A stretch of DNA of 58,898 nucleotides from an uncultured Chloroflexus sp. (GTDB lineage Bacteria; Chloroflexota; Chloroflexia; Chloroflexales; Chloroflexaceae): positions 1 through 58,898 of the forward strand of contig NZ_CAKZNK010000010.1 of NCBI RefSeq assembly GCF_937129525.1. The letters are read 5' to 3'. The notes beneath the pieces are model-generated. The model was given only the letters and a program-made list of their open reading frames with translations, had not been told where the DNA came from and did no database searches. Every line of letters begins with the position of its first letter. Within the stretch, counting starts at the first letter, position 1. This document shows positions 8,901 through 17,957 of the stretch, piece by piece. The translations under genes were made by a program, and so were the position numbers.

Positions 8901-10578
8901 GCAGCTCGTTCTGCCCGTTGCCGGTCGCGGTCAGGCTGCGCGCCGCGATCGAACCGCTGCAATACCAGAAGATGGCAGCACCCACATTGTTGGTCAGAGT
9001 CAGGTTTTCCAGCGTCAGGCTGGTGTTGGGGTCGGGAGCATAGATGCCATCCGGGCGGTGTGGACTGCGAGCCGCGCTCCCGTTGCCGCTGATCGTTACA
9101 TCGCGCAGCGTGGCCTGAACGACACCCACGTTAGCAAAGTTACCGATATACACCCCACTGTAACCGTTGTCAGCAATCCGACCACCTGCAAACACAGGAG
9201 CGTTCACGCTGCCGCGGCTGGTCATCAGATAGACTCCGTACCCGCCGTTGTTGCTGACCTCGACATTGACCAGACTGGGCGCGATACTGGCGCCGTCACG
9301 GCTGTAAATCAACAGCCCGGTGTCTCGGTTATGATGGATGCGACAGTTGCGCACCTGAGCATCGCTGGTGTTGATCTCTAACCCGCCATAACCGTAATTG
9401 GAGTCATAGGCATAGCTGATGTCGCAGTATGACAGGCGCAGCGTACTGCCCTGTTGCGCCCAAATGCCCGGCCAGTAGTGCGCAGTCCCTTGTCCCGACG
9501 TGAAGATAATCGGCTGCTCCGGCGTTCCTTCGGCGACAAGCGTGCCGCCACTGGCAACCCCCAGCCCACGCGGGTAGGCATCCCAACCAAAATCCCACAC
9601 GACGCCTGGCTGCACGGTCAGGGTGTAGCCGGCTGGAATCAAGAGCTGGCACCCTGTAAAGCCACAATTAACACCATACGTAGTTCTGCTCAAAGTCACA
9701 TTTTGCGTCATCGGATCGCCAAAGTTGCCGATGATCACTGCATCACGGTCGTTGTCGGTGAAGGCAAGATTGGTGTAGGTCGGCTGCATGTTGATGGTCG
9801 ATTGATAGATGGCGTAGCCTCTAGCTTGACTTGCCCGGTTATTAGCGACCTGCACATTCTCAATCACCGGCGTCAGGCCAGCGCCTTCCAGGTAGATGCC
9901 TTTCTGCCGCCCGGACGTGACCACGCCGTTGCGCAGTTGCACCGTTGCTTGTCGCACATCCACCTGACTACGGCTATAACCCAACCCAGGGCTAGAGGCG
10001 ACCGAACCCGCATAACCGACAAAGAAATGTTCCAACTGAATGTTGCTGCCCGCCCAGAAGACTATCCCGTACCAATCGCCAGCCGCGCCGCTGCTGGGAC
10101 CGTTTTCATTGGTGTCGCCGCCGCGCGCGTCGTCTTTCAGGCTGGTAAAGACCACCGGCTGGTCGGCTGTGCCGATTGCGTCCAATCTGCCGTACACAAT
10201 GACGGCTACACTTCCCAATGCCGATCCATAGCCTGGAGCTGTGCCGCCCAACTTGACAATCACACCTGGCTGAATGGTGAGAGTGACACCGGCAGCAATG
10301 ATCAAATTACAATCCTGCACCACATAAACGTTACCGGTTGTCCAGGTAGTATCACTGTTGATCGTCCCACACGCTGGCACAACCGCCTGGGGCTGGACTG
10401 ATGATCCAGCATGCGATATAAGCGTAGACGACTGTGCTACCCCGTCGTAAGCTGCAACTGCCTGGGATTAACCGGAGCCGATGCTTATGGCGCGCTCGCG
10501 CGATTCGACCGGAACCGAAACCGCCAGGAGCATGACAACGACAAACCAGGCCAGACTGCTCATTGTTCGCCTGCGCAT
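5941..10578 (-). pseudogene. Giant secreted beta-helix/DUF11/Ig-like surface protein, interrupted by in-frame TAA
   Basis: From ATG 10578, which has an ideal AAAGGAGGG site, the frame starts with a signal peptide (SLAWFVVVMLLAVSVPVES) and then meets TAA at 10468-10470. The same frame continues open for 1509 more codons to 5941. The open part has three right-handed beta-helix blocks, each opening with a GxTLTIQPGV-like strand and a GTADQPVVFT-like strand. Next come a DUF11-type domain, a cysteine-rich segment of about 100 residues, a second DUF11-type domain (QVITYTITYENEGEGRAYGV), a cadherin-like domain and an SbsA-type Ig domain. It ends RQIYVPMVMR. It was evidently an exported, probably cell-surface protein. 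With one stop it is either a young pseudogene, a read-through gene or a sequencing error. GTG 10380 without a ribosome-binding site would give a 1479-residue unexported product. Confidence 0.75.
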
Positions 10579-11358
10579 ACGAGCCCTCCTTTGCGATACA
10601 TCAACGATAGAGACTGTTGGCGCAAGGCTGCGTGATGGTGGTTGAGAGGAACCTCGGCGGCCCCGTTGCGGATCACGTCGCCTACCACTTACAGAAACCT
10701 GTTCATCTCCTTCCGGCATACATGTGCAGACATTTGGTAACGCAGGACGCTACCTATTTCTGACGCGAGTTCAGCCCGGCTCATGTTCGCAGGCAACCAG
10801 CGAACGGTAAGCGCGATACCTGACCAGCGCGGGCAGCATGGTCACGACCCTGATCGGGAGAGAGCAGCGCCTGATCGCTCGCTTCCAGGAGACAGGCATC
10901 GCACCTGATCGCCTTTGTAGACGATGACTTTCCCGCGACTACGGGATCGGCAATGAACCACCAGCAAACCTCGTTGCCGATGCGCGTATCCGGCCCAACA
11001 TGTCGCTGCGCGTCGTTGCCGGCAAGGCTTCATCTTCACAAACTGGGGAAAAGTGGCGGCTATCCTCTGGACGACGTCGCCAGGAATGGTCGCAGCTTCT
11101 CCAGAATGATGAACAATACGCAGGAGCGACGCTCGCGTCATGCGCGGCGTCCCCTAAATCGGCGCCTGTAGCGGAACGCTATCTGCATTCCACTGCGCTA
11201 ATCTGATAGTAACGCTCGCGGCGCAAGTAGAAAAGCGACCATCACGCTATCTACGTGGAAGGTTTCTTCACATTCGTCGTCACAAATTATCGGGAGTGGA
11301 TTTGAGAAGCGCTCTGCGCTGCGATGCCGGGCAGCGCACACCATCACCGACACGATCG
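10579..11358. other. 780-base gap between secreted-protein genes
   Basis: I find no gene with recognisable sequence and no RNA. The AAAGGAGGG site of the large minus-strand gene is at its left end (10585-10593). Short open frames here show no family resemblance and no ribosome-binding sites. It may be decayed coding DNA. Confidence 0.45.
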
Positions 11359-12372
11359 CTACGGCACCTGGTATGCGCTTACCAAACGCCCCTGCGCATC
11401 GAGCAGATGCGCAATATCCCCCCTGCGCCAGACAGCGGTTGCAAGGCCCCAGTAGAAATCGCCGGTTGCCAGATTGGTCGTTCCACTGCCGGTGTAGAGA
11501 TAGATCTCTACTTCTGGCGCCAGAGTAAAGGCCGGAAAGGTAAATGTTGGCCGATCGGATCGCGAAATATTCACGATTTTCCAGCCGGTGATCACCAGAT
11601 CATTCTCTTCTTCACTGTAGAGCGTAACGCGCTCGTCGTTTAACGAGGTTGAAGTGTTGGGATCATACGGCAAGATTCCGAGTGTCACCGCCAGGCCGGC
11701 TGGCTCTAGGGTAGGTGTGCTGACGCTCCCTGCCGGGCGGGTCGGCGTTAATGTCGGCGTCGCCGTTCTGGTGGCCGTTGGAGTCCGGGTGAGCGTTGCG
11801 GTCGGCGTCACCGCCGAGAGCGTAGCCGTGACGGTCAGACCCGGCGTTGAGCCAGTACCGCCACCGCCGGTTGTGGTAGTGAGTGTGGGAGCCGGCGAAC
11901 GAGTCGGGGAGGGGAGCTGTGACACAGTGGGTGTCAGGCGAGCAGCCGGCGTCGGTGTTGTCGTTATCGTTGGGGTTGCGGTCGCCGTCGGCGAGATGAG
12001 AGCGGTGGGTGAGTGAGTCGACTCACTTGTGAGCGCGACATCTACCGCGCAGCGATAACTGGCCAGCGTCTGCTGGTTTTGCCGCAGCCGCACCTCAACC
12101 AGGTAAAAACCGGGCGGTTCATCAACATACAGCGGAATCTGCCAGTTCCCGGCTCCATCGCTGAAACCGCCTCCTACCGGCTGTCCGGCAAAGAAGACGA
12201 TCAACCCCTGGAATGGTGGCGCTGCCGAACCACGCAGCATGACGGTCTGCCGACGCGGGCAAGCGATCGTTTCTGGTTGCGCGCTGGCAAGTGGCGGTAT
12301 GACCAGCATCAACCCGACTCCGGCAATCGCCAGCCCGATGACGAGCAGCGCGGTGTAACGATTATGGTTCAT
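11359..12372 (-). CDS. Secreted protein with Thr/Pro linker and lamin-tail domain
   Basis: A 337-residue exported protein. Residues 1-31 form a signal peptide with a long hydrophobic core ending ASA. About 32-110 is a small beta-sandwich-like domain (GLIVFFAGQPVGGGFSDGAG, then YLVEVRLRQNQ). About 110-215 is a Thr/Pro/Ser-rich linker with TPTxTxTPT repeats. The last 115 residues have the lamin-tail (LTD) pattern: NDERVTLYSEEENDLVITGW, KIVN, a TFPAFTLAPEVEIYLYTGSG strand pair, WRRGDIAHLLDAQGRLVSAY. Lamin-tail domains in bacterial secreted proteins are thought to mediate surface or DNA binding; the role here is unknown. Unlike its two neighbours it is uninterrupted and lacks the YxPxV tail. The start ATG has only a weak upstream purine stretch. 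Confidence 0.8.
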   Translation of the reverse strand: MNHNRYTALLVIGLAIAGVGLMLVIPPLASAQPETIACPRRQTVMLRGSAAPPFQGLIVFFAGQPVGGGFSDGAGNWQIPLYVDEPPGFYLVEVRLRQNQQTLASYRCAVDVALTSESTHSPTALISPTATATPTITTTPTPAARLTPTVSQLPSPTRSPAPTLTTTTGGGGTGSTPGLTVTATLSAVTPTATLTRTPTATRTATPTLTPTRPAGSVSTPTLEPAGLAVTLGILPYDPNTSTSLNDERVTLYSEEENDLVITGWKIVNISRSDRPTFTFPAFTLAPEVEIYLYTGSGTTNLATGDFYWGLATAVWRRGDIAHLLDAQGRLVSAYQVP

Positions 12373-12869
12373 AGGATCAGATAACCAGGACGATAGGCCA
12401 TGCTGTCTTGCGCAAGGTAGAAGATACGTGTTATGCGGTCGCCATCATCCTATCACTGAAGCGAAGCGCTGGCAACCAGAAACTTGTGTTTATCGGATGC
12501 GCAGCGGCAGCGATGGCTTTCGCAGACAGGTTGCAAAGCTGACACCAGCACAACACCTTCCCGCGCCTTGCCAATGGTCATTGTCAGAGCGGGAAAGCCC
12601 TCCTGAAAGCAAACGCTCATCGCCTGAACCGGAGCCTGCTTCACTTCGCCCGCAATGACACAAGGGAGTAGAAGCGATACCTGAGAGGAGATCTAGCACA
12701 CTGTGCTCCTCACCAATGGCGCATTTGATCATGGAAGAGCGGGAACGCTGGCGGTAAGCGAGCAGCCGGCCCTCTAGCATGCGTTTGCGCTGACACCAGG
12801 AAAGCAATGGCGCATCAGTGATCGCCATGGCGCGCAAGACCGGTTGCTGCTGCGAAACGATGTCAACCG
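12373..12869. other. About 500-base intergenic stretch
   Basis: No supported gene, RNA or clear promoter. It separates the start of the lamin-tail gene from the end of the transglutaminase gene, both on the minus strand. The short open frames in it lack family resemblance and initiation sites. Confidence 0.45.
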
Positions 12870-13811
12870 TTACTGTTGCTGCTGTTGCTGCGCGAGAAGT
12901 TCCGCTTGCACCGAAGCAGATGTCACTTGAGGCATCACCTCTTGCTCATCGATGTGGATCGCCGCCGGAACCACTTTCACCCCTACCTCAAGTTGACTGC
13001 TAGCCGCGCCGCGATAGATACCGCGCGTCGGTGGCACGTCGGCGTAATCACGTCCCACTGCTACCCGAATGTGGCGCTCGCCGGCGATCAGGTTGTTAGT
13101 TGGATCAAAACCGATCCAGCCCAGTTCCGGCAAGAAGGCTTCAACCCATGCGTGCGTGGCATCTTCCTCCGAACGATCGTGATCTTCGGTGCGGTGAAAG
13201 AGGTAACCACTGACGTAGCGGCAGGGAATGCCGATCAATCGACCCAGGGCAATCATGATATGGGCAAAATCCTGGCAGACACCCTGCCGCGCGTGCAGCG
13301 CCTCATCAATAGGCGAGTCAACGCGAGTAGTCTGCGGCGCATAGGCAAAAGTTTGTGAAATTTGCCACGTCAGCTCACGGAGCAGACTGAGCGGATCAGA
13401 GCGCCGTTCTACCCCCAATTCACGGGCCAGCTCCAGCAAGGCCGGAGTATGATGAATGAAGTGGCTGGGCATGACGAAATCCCAAAACGCGCCGGTTGCA
13501 ACCAGCTCATCGAGCGCTTTCCAGGCTGCGCGATCAATTCGTTCGGGCAGAGGAGGGGGCGACGCAAGTTGAACGATGGCTTCCGCAATGATCAACAGTT
13601 GTCGATGCGATGAAGCGACATCGAAATGGTAGACTTCATTGCCAAGCCAGTCGCAATAGTGGTTCACGCGAGCATAGGGCGCGGTAGTCAGGTGAAACTC
13701 GATCAGACGCTGGAATCCTTCGTTGCGCGGAGTCATCCGCACCTCGGTCTGGCTTTCGCTCACCGGTGCGCTATAGCGAAATCGCGTCTTATGCAGGATC
13801 GAATAGTACAT
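12870..13811 (-). CDS. Transglutaminase-like cysteine protease family protein
   Basis: A 313-residue protein of the bacterial transglutaminase family with the typical N-terminal beta domain (MYYSILHKTRFRYSAPVSES). The catalytic triad is visible as Cys in GVCQDFAHI, His in THAWVEAFLP and Asp in GFDPTNN. It is the last gene of a minus-strand trio with an alpha-E protein and a circularly permuted ATP-grasp protein, a set widely conserved in bacteria. It is thought to make and hydrolyse or cross-link a peptide-like product, but the biochemistry is not established. I chose ATG 13811 because family members start at this MYYxIxH motif; a TTG 15 bases upstream is the alternative. The C-terminus is a run of six glutamines, probably from repeat expansion. 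Confidence 0.87.
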   Translation of the reverse strand: MYYSILHKTRFRYSAPVSESQTEVRMTPRNEGFQRLIEFHLTTAPYARVNHYCDWLGNEVYHFDVASSHRQLLIIAEAIVQLASPPPLPERIDRAAWKALDELVATGAFWDFVMPSHFIHHTPALLELARELGVERRSDPLSLLRELTWQISQTFAYAPQTTRVDSPIDEALHARQGVCQDFAHIMIALGRLIGIPCRYVSGYLFHRTEDHDRSEEDATHAWVEAFLPELGWIGFDPTNNLIAGERHIRVAVGRDYADVPPTRGIYRGAASSQLEVGVKVVPAAIHIDEQEVMPQVTSASVQAELLAQQQQQQ

Positions 13812-13839
13812 ACACTGACGCTTCAATCATAACAGCGCG

Positions 13840-14793
13840 CTAGCGGGGCAACGCCTGTTCAATCGGATAACTGATGTAAGCCTGGTATATTGCATCGTGG
13901 ATTGCCGTACATTGCTGACGGATCTGGGTCAGGAAGAGTGGTAGATCAGCCGCAATGATCTCGTCAACCTGCCCGTAATCGAGTTGAGCGCGCAAGCGAC
14001 CGGCCAATCGCTCGGCGCGCGCGGCATGCCGCGCGCCGGTAAGCTGACCGATGCGCTCAAGACTATCTTGAAGCTGATCGGCAGCAAATCGGATCGAGCG
14101 TGGACTTTCCGCATTGAGCAAGAGAAACTCTGCAATGCGCGCCGGTTGCACATCCGCAGTGTACACCTTGCAGTAAGCCTCGAACGCTGTACAACTTTTC
14201 AGCAACGCCACCCAGTCGATCGTGTCAATCGCGCCTTCACCCTGGCTCAAATAGGGTCGAAAGAAGACCTGGAGCAGCAAGGCAGTGGCCCAGATCCGCT
14301 CGATATAGCGGCCCACTTGAATAAAACGCCAGCCTTCACCGTGGTTCATTGTGGCATCGGTAATGCCTTGAAACAGGTGCAACTGCTCCTTCACCATCTG
14401 ATAAAACTCGACCGGTTCTTCTTGCCAGATCTGCTCAATAGTCGTAGCGCGCACCTGTAAATAAAACTCGTTCAGTTGTTCCCACATTTCAGAACTGATC
14501 TGTTCGCGCACCTGACGCGCATTTTCGCGGGCCAGTTTCACGCAGGCGATCAGTGAAGCGGGATTGTTCGCATCGGTCGTGAGCTGGCGCGTGATCGCTT
14601 GCAAATCATTCAAACCGCCGGCAGGTGGTTCCACGTGCAGGGCGGCCAGAAGTCGTTCCCAGCGCGGCGCCAGCGCCTGTGGCGTCTGATCGAGGATTTG
14701 GGTGAGACCAACACCGATCAGGCGAGCAGTGTGTTCTGCCCGTTCGAGATAGCGACTCATCCAGTAGAGACTATCGGCAACTCGTGAGAGCAT
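13840..14793 (-). CDS. Alpha-E domain protein (DUF403)
   Basis: A 317-residue, almost wholly helical protein beginning MLSRVADSLYWMSRYLERAE, the signature start of the alpha-E/DUF403 family, with HTARLI following. Further typical elements are the RENARQVREQIS block and the LLNAESPRSIRF block. It has no known catalytic residues. Members always travel with a circularly permuted ATP-grasp protein and a transglutaminase, as here: it starts 25 bases after the ATP-grasp gene and ends 28 bases before the transglutaminase. A partner or scaffold role is the usual guess. ATG 14793 has AGGAAC upstream and matches the family start; an in-frame extension upstream is not conserved-looking. Confidence 0.88.
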   Translation of the reverse strand: MLSRVADSLYWMSRYLERAEHTARLIGVGLTQILDQTPQALAPRWERLLAALHVEPPAGGLNDLQAITRQLTTDANNPASLIACVKLARENARQVREQISSEMWEQLNEFYLQVRATTIEQIWQEEPVEFYQMVKEQLHLFQGITDATMNHGEGWRFIQVGRYIERIWATALLLQVFFRPYLSQGEGAIDTIDWVALLKSCTAFEAYCKVYTADVQPARIAEFLLLNAESPRSIRFAADQLQDSLERIGQLTGARHAARAERLAGRLRAQLDYGQVDEIIAADLPLFLTQIRQQCTAIHDAIYQAYISYPIEQALPR

Positions 14794-14818
14794 TGGTTGT
14801 TCCTGTCTGATAGATCGA

Positions 14819-16285
14819 TCAGTATAACACCCAGGTGTCTTTGCTGCCGCCACCCTGCGATGAATTAACAACCAGCGATCCCTGCCGCAGAGCAACCCGG
14901 GTCAGGCCACCGGGAACAATCGTTGTTGTTTCCCCATCAAACAGGACGAACGGACGCAGATCGACGTGTCGCGGCTGAATCACGCCATCGATAAAACACG
15001 GTGCCTGCGAGAGCGCCAGGGTTGGTTGAGCAATGTAGTTGCGCGGATTGGCGCGAATCCGCCCGGCATAATGCTCGCGTTCCTCGCGAGTGCTATGAGG
15101 GCCGATCAGCATATCATAGCCCCCCGACTCACCCACTGCCTTGACCACTAACTCATCGATATGTTCGAGTACATATGTCTGTTCATCAGGATTTTCACAC
15201 AGATACGTGGGCACATTCGGCAAGACAGGCTCTTCGCCGAGATAGTAGCGAATGATAGCCGGGACGTAGGCGTAGATCGCTTTGTCGTCGGCTACACCGG
15301 TACCAATCGCGTTGGCCAGCACGACATTCCCGGCGCGGTAGGCGTTGAGCAAACCGGGCACGCCGAGCATCGAGTCGGGACGAAATGCCATTGGATCAAG
15401 AAAGTCGTCATCGATCCGGCGGTAAATCACATCAACCCGTTTCAATCCGGCAGTGGTGCGCATATAGATCACGTTATCGTGCGCCAGCAGGTCACGCCCT
15501 TCGACCAGCTCAATGCCCATCTGCCGGGCCAGGAAGGTGTGTTCGAAATAGGCCGAGTTGAAGACACCCGGCGATAAGAGCGCGATCGTCGGATCGGGGC
15601 GGTGCGCCGGAGCGAGCGCGCGCAGCGTGGCCAGCAGCGCCTGGCCGTAGTGATCGATTGGACGAACGCCATACACACTGAATAGACGGGGAAAGGCGCG
15701 CTTCATCACCGCGCGGTTGGTCAACATATAACTGACACCGCTCGGCACACGCAAATTGTCTTCAAGAACAACAAACTGACCGTCAGGTAAACGGATCAGA
15801 TCGGTGCCAACAATCGCAGTATACGCCCTGCGCGTCACCGATAAACCGCGCATTTCGCGGCGATAATGACGACAGCTATAGACCAGTCTGCGCGGAACGA
15901 TCCCATCTTTCAGGATGTGTTCATCGTGGTAAATATCATGCAGAAAATGGTTGAGAGCTACAATGCGCTGATGGAGACCTCGTTCAATCTGTTGCCATTC
16001 AGCGGCGGTCAGGATACGGGGGAGCAGATCGTAGGGAAAGACGCGCTCGATGCCGGCGTCATTTCCGTAAACGGTGAATGTAATCCCCTGGTTAAGAAAG
16101 GTCAGATCGGCATACCGCTGGCGTTGTTGCAACTCGACAGGGCTTAGCTCGATCAGGCGACAGGCCAGTTCGGCATAAGCCGGACGCACCTGACCATCCG
16201 GCGTAAACATTTCGTCAAAAGCCTCACCGAGGGTGTAGTATTCAAATGGTGGTTGTCCAGGTTGGGATACAGTGGCGTCGGGCAT
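14819..16285 (-). CDS. Circularly permuted type 2 ATP-grasp protein (DUF404/DUF407)
   Basis: A 488-residue protein of the circularly permuted ATP-grasp family, close to the normal size. Recognisable blocks are [14 protein letters not shown] near the start, [12 protein letters not shown]-like [26 protein letters not shown], the [14 protein letters not shown] block, [15 protein letters not shown] and [13 protein letters not shown]. The last few carry the expected ATP- and metal-binding residues. The reaction is inferred from ATP-grasp chemistry, ATP-dependent ligation of a carboxylate to an amine; the substrate is unknown. It is the first gene of the trio with alpha-E and transglutaminase proteins, so the operon promoter should lie in 16286-16500 on the minus strand. 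I see no strong promoter there. Confidence 0.9.
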   Translation of the reverse strand: MPDATVSQPGQPPFEYYTLGEAFDEMFTPDGQVRPAYAELACRLIELSPVELQQRQRYADLTFLNQGITFTVYGNDAGIERVFPYDLLPRILTAAEWQQIERGLHQRIVALNHFLHDIYHDEHILKDGIVPRRLVYSCRHYRREMRGLSVTRRAYTAIVGTDLIRLPDGQFVVLEDNLRVPSGVSYMLTNRAVMKRAFPRLFSVYGVRPIDHYGQALLATLRALAPAHRPDPTIALLSPGVFNSAYFEHTFLARQMGIELVEGRDLLAHDNVIYMRTTAGLKRVDVIYRRIDDDFLDPMAFRPDSMLGVPGLLNAYRAGNVVLANAIGTGVADDKAIYAYVPAIIRYYLGEEPVLPNVPTYLCENPDEQTYVLEHIDELVVKAVGESGGYDMLIGPHSTREEREHYAGRIRANPRNYIAQPTLALSQAPCFIDGVIQPRHVDLRPFVLFDGETTTIVPGGLTRVALRQGSLVVNSSQGGGSKDTWVLY

Positions 16286-16767
16286 TCTCGTATCTCAATC
16301 AGTCATGATAAACGATGACGCCCGGCTTGCCGTAGGCCACGCTGCCCATTCGTCTTCATTTGCCGGCGTGAAATATTGTCTTTTATGGTAACGCCTGCGG
16401 CGCGCTTCGTCAACTGGTTCCCCATACCCCATCCCTGAACAGAGGGCAAGAGGTTGCGCCGCGCGCTGCTGGAGTTTGTGCCAGCGGCGCGACACCTGAG
16501 AAGCAGGGGCGCAGCGCGCTGCGCCCTCCTTGATAATGCAGATTGATATTGGGAAAATGACGCTACAACCGCTCCCGTTCCCTGTCTTCTCCGCGCAGAC
16601 AACAAGGTGAAAGCATGGTATCGTTAGCGCAACCACTCTCCGGGTGAGGAGATTCCCTTCTGTGAAGAGATCTTCTCGCCGGGTAAGCAAGATCTCTTCC
16701 CCAATATACACAGCTCGCGCTACAGTAGACGTATCCTTGGGGTTTTGCGTCAACCGGTTCTGATCAG
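16286..16767. other. Divergent intergenic region with a copy of the hairpin element
   Basis: About 480 bases between divergent genes. The notable element is a hairpin at 16505-16527 (GGGCGCAGC with GCTGCGCCC) followed by CCTTGATAATG, nearly the same as that at 121-150. No gene is supported. Promoters for both flanking operons must lie here, but no clean -35/-10 pair stands out. Confidence 0.45.
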
Positions 16768-16781
16768 AAGGAGGCAGCACA

Positions 16782-17303
16782 ATGAAGTGCCGCGAACGAC
16801 TTGAACAGTATCTGAACGACAACGGGGTCAATTTCCACGTCTACCATCATCCTGTAGCCTACACGGCTCAGGCTGTCGCCGAACGCGAGCATATCCCCAA
16901 TCAACTGGTGGCAAAGGTGGTGGTAGTGGTGGCAGATGGCGAGATGGTCATGCTGGCGCTACCTGCGTCACACCGCGTCGATCTGGTCAAGGTCAGCGAT
17001 ATGCTCTCCGCCCGTGAGGTGCGACTGGCAACCGAAAATGAGCTGGCTGAAGCCTTCCCTGACTGCGAACTTGGCGCTATGCCACCGTTTGGCAATCTCT
17101 ACCAAATGCCGGTGTTCGTCGATCAAACGCTCACTACTGATCCGATTATCTTCATTCAACCGGGTGAGCATACCACGGCGCTAAGCCTGCCCTTCGCCGA
17201 TTTTGCCCGCCTGGTTAATCCTACGATAAGCTCGTTTATTGCCGAACATCGGCGCGAAGTGGCTGCGCCACACAACGACATCAAAGAGATGGGAGCATGG
17301 TAA
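16782..17303 (+). CDS. YbaK/EbsC-type aminoacyl-tRNA deacylase
   Basis: A 173-residue protein of the YbaK/ProX editing superfamily. It has the opening pattern F-H-V-Y-H-H-P-x-A-Y-T-A, the invariant lysine in LVAKVVVV, LPASHRVDL, REVRLATENEL and the closing G-A-M-P-P-F-G loop. Members hydrolyse misacylated tRNAs such as Cys- or Ala-tRNAPro, or act on related small substrates. The active lysine and the GxxPPFG loop are both intact. Start ATG 16782 has a strong AAGGAGG site 7 bases upstream. The adenosine-specific kinase follows 57 bases later on the same strand. Which aminoacyl-tRNA is edited cannot be told from sequence alone. Confidence 0.85.
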   Translation: MKCRERLEQYLNDNGVNFHVYHHPVAYTAQAVAEREHIPNQLVAKVVVVVADGEMVMLALPASHRVDLVKVSDMLSAREVRLATENELAEAFPDCELGAMPPFGNLYQMPVFVDQTLTTDPIIFIQPGEHTTALSLPFADFARLVNPTISSFIAEHRREVAAPHNDIKEMGAW

Positions 17304-17360
17304 ACCCGGCAGAGAAATGCACAAGATTCCCGCGAAAAGACGTTACACGAAGGTGAAGCC

Positions 17361-17846
17361 ATGGAACTACATCTCGTCCCAATTGGCAAGCCAGCCGAAT
17401 TGAACATCATTCTCGGCCAAAGCCATTTTATCAAGACGGTTGAAGACCTGCACGAAGCTTTGGTCAATGCAGTGCCGGGTATCCGCTTCGGGCTGGCATT
17501 TTGTGAAGCCTCGGGCGAACGGCTGGTGCGCTGGAGCGGCACTGATGAGGCGCTGATCGCGCTGGCCCGCGAGAATGCGCTGGCTATTGGCGCCGGTCAC
17601 AGCTTCATCATCGTGCTCGGCGCCGGATTCTATCCCATTAACGTACTCAACGCAATCAAGCAGGTACCGGAAGTCTGCCGTATCTTCTGCGCCACAGCCA
17701 ACCCTGTCGAAGTAGTGGTTGCCGAGAGCGGTCAGGGTCGTGGTATTCTGGGTGTGATCGACGGCTCACCACCGCTCGGCGTCGAAGATGCAGCCGGTAT
17801 GACCTGGCGGAAAGATCTGTTGCGCCGGATCGGGTACAAGCTGTAA
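17361..17846 (+). CDS. Adenosine-specific kinase (DUF355 family)
   Basis: A 161-residue protein matching the PF04008 adenosine-specific kinase family along its whole length, at the usual size: N-I-I-L-G-Q-S-H-F-I-K-T-V-E-D-L near the N-terminus, GIRFGLAFCEASG, GAGHSFIIVLG, the FYPINVLNAIK block, CRIFCATANP and GVIDGSPPLGVE. The family is common in archaea and thermophilic bacteria and its assignment to adenosine phosphorylation rests largely on structure. A second, unrelated (PfkB-type) candidate adenosine kinase lies at 29650 in the SAM-cycle operon. A long hairpin follows at 17879-17934. Confidence 0.85.
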   Translation: MELHLVPIGKPAELNIILGQSHFIKTVEDLHEALVNAVPGIRFGLAFCEASGERLVRWSGTDEALIALARENALAIGAGHSFIIVLGAGFYPINVLNAIKQVPEVCRIFCATANPVEVVVAESGQGRGILGVIDGSPPLGVEDAAGMTWRKDLLRRIGYKL

Positions 17847-17878
17847 CCGTAATCGCTTGCAACATCGGCCAGCAAAGA

Positions 17879-17934
17879 CGCGAAGGCTCTTGAGACAGCG
17901 CCAGATGCGCTGCCGTTCTCAAGCATCCTTCGCG
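17879..17934 (+). terminator. Long interrupted hairpin between the kinase and the next gene
   Basis: Three nested stems pair in order: 17879-17886 with 17927-17934, 17889-17895 with 17917-17923, and 17896-17901 with 17907-17912. The structure is followed by CCTTTC and lies 24 bases before the next start codon. It could end the ybaK-kinase transcript or attenuate the next gene. Confidence 0.55.
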
Positions 17935-17957
17935 CCTTTCCATCTCACGAGGGATCT

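Noticed and set aside
9454-10401. Open frame antisense to the beta-helix gene (315 codons)
   Set aside because: It is opposite beta-helix repeats and shows only the complement of their repetitive pattern.
10842-11141. 99-codon open frame on the minus strand
   Set aside because: No family match, no ribosome-binding site and a cysteine/arginine-rich composition typical of noncoding high-GC DNA.
12428-12837. Short open frames between the lamin-tail and transglutaminase genes
   Set aside because: They overlap each other on both strands with no initiation sites or recognisable domains.
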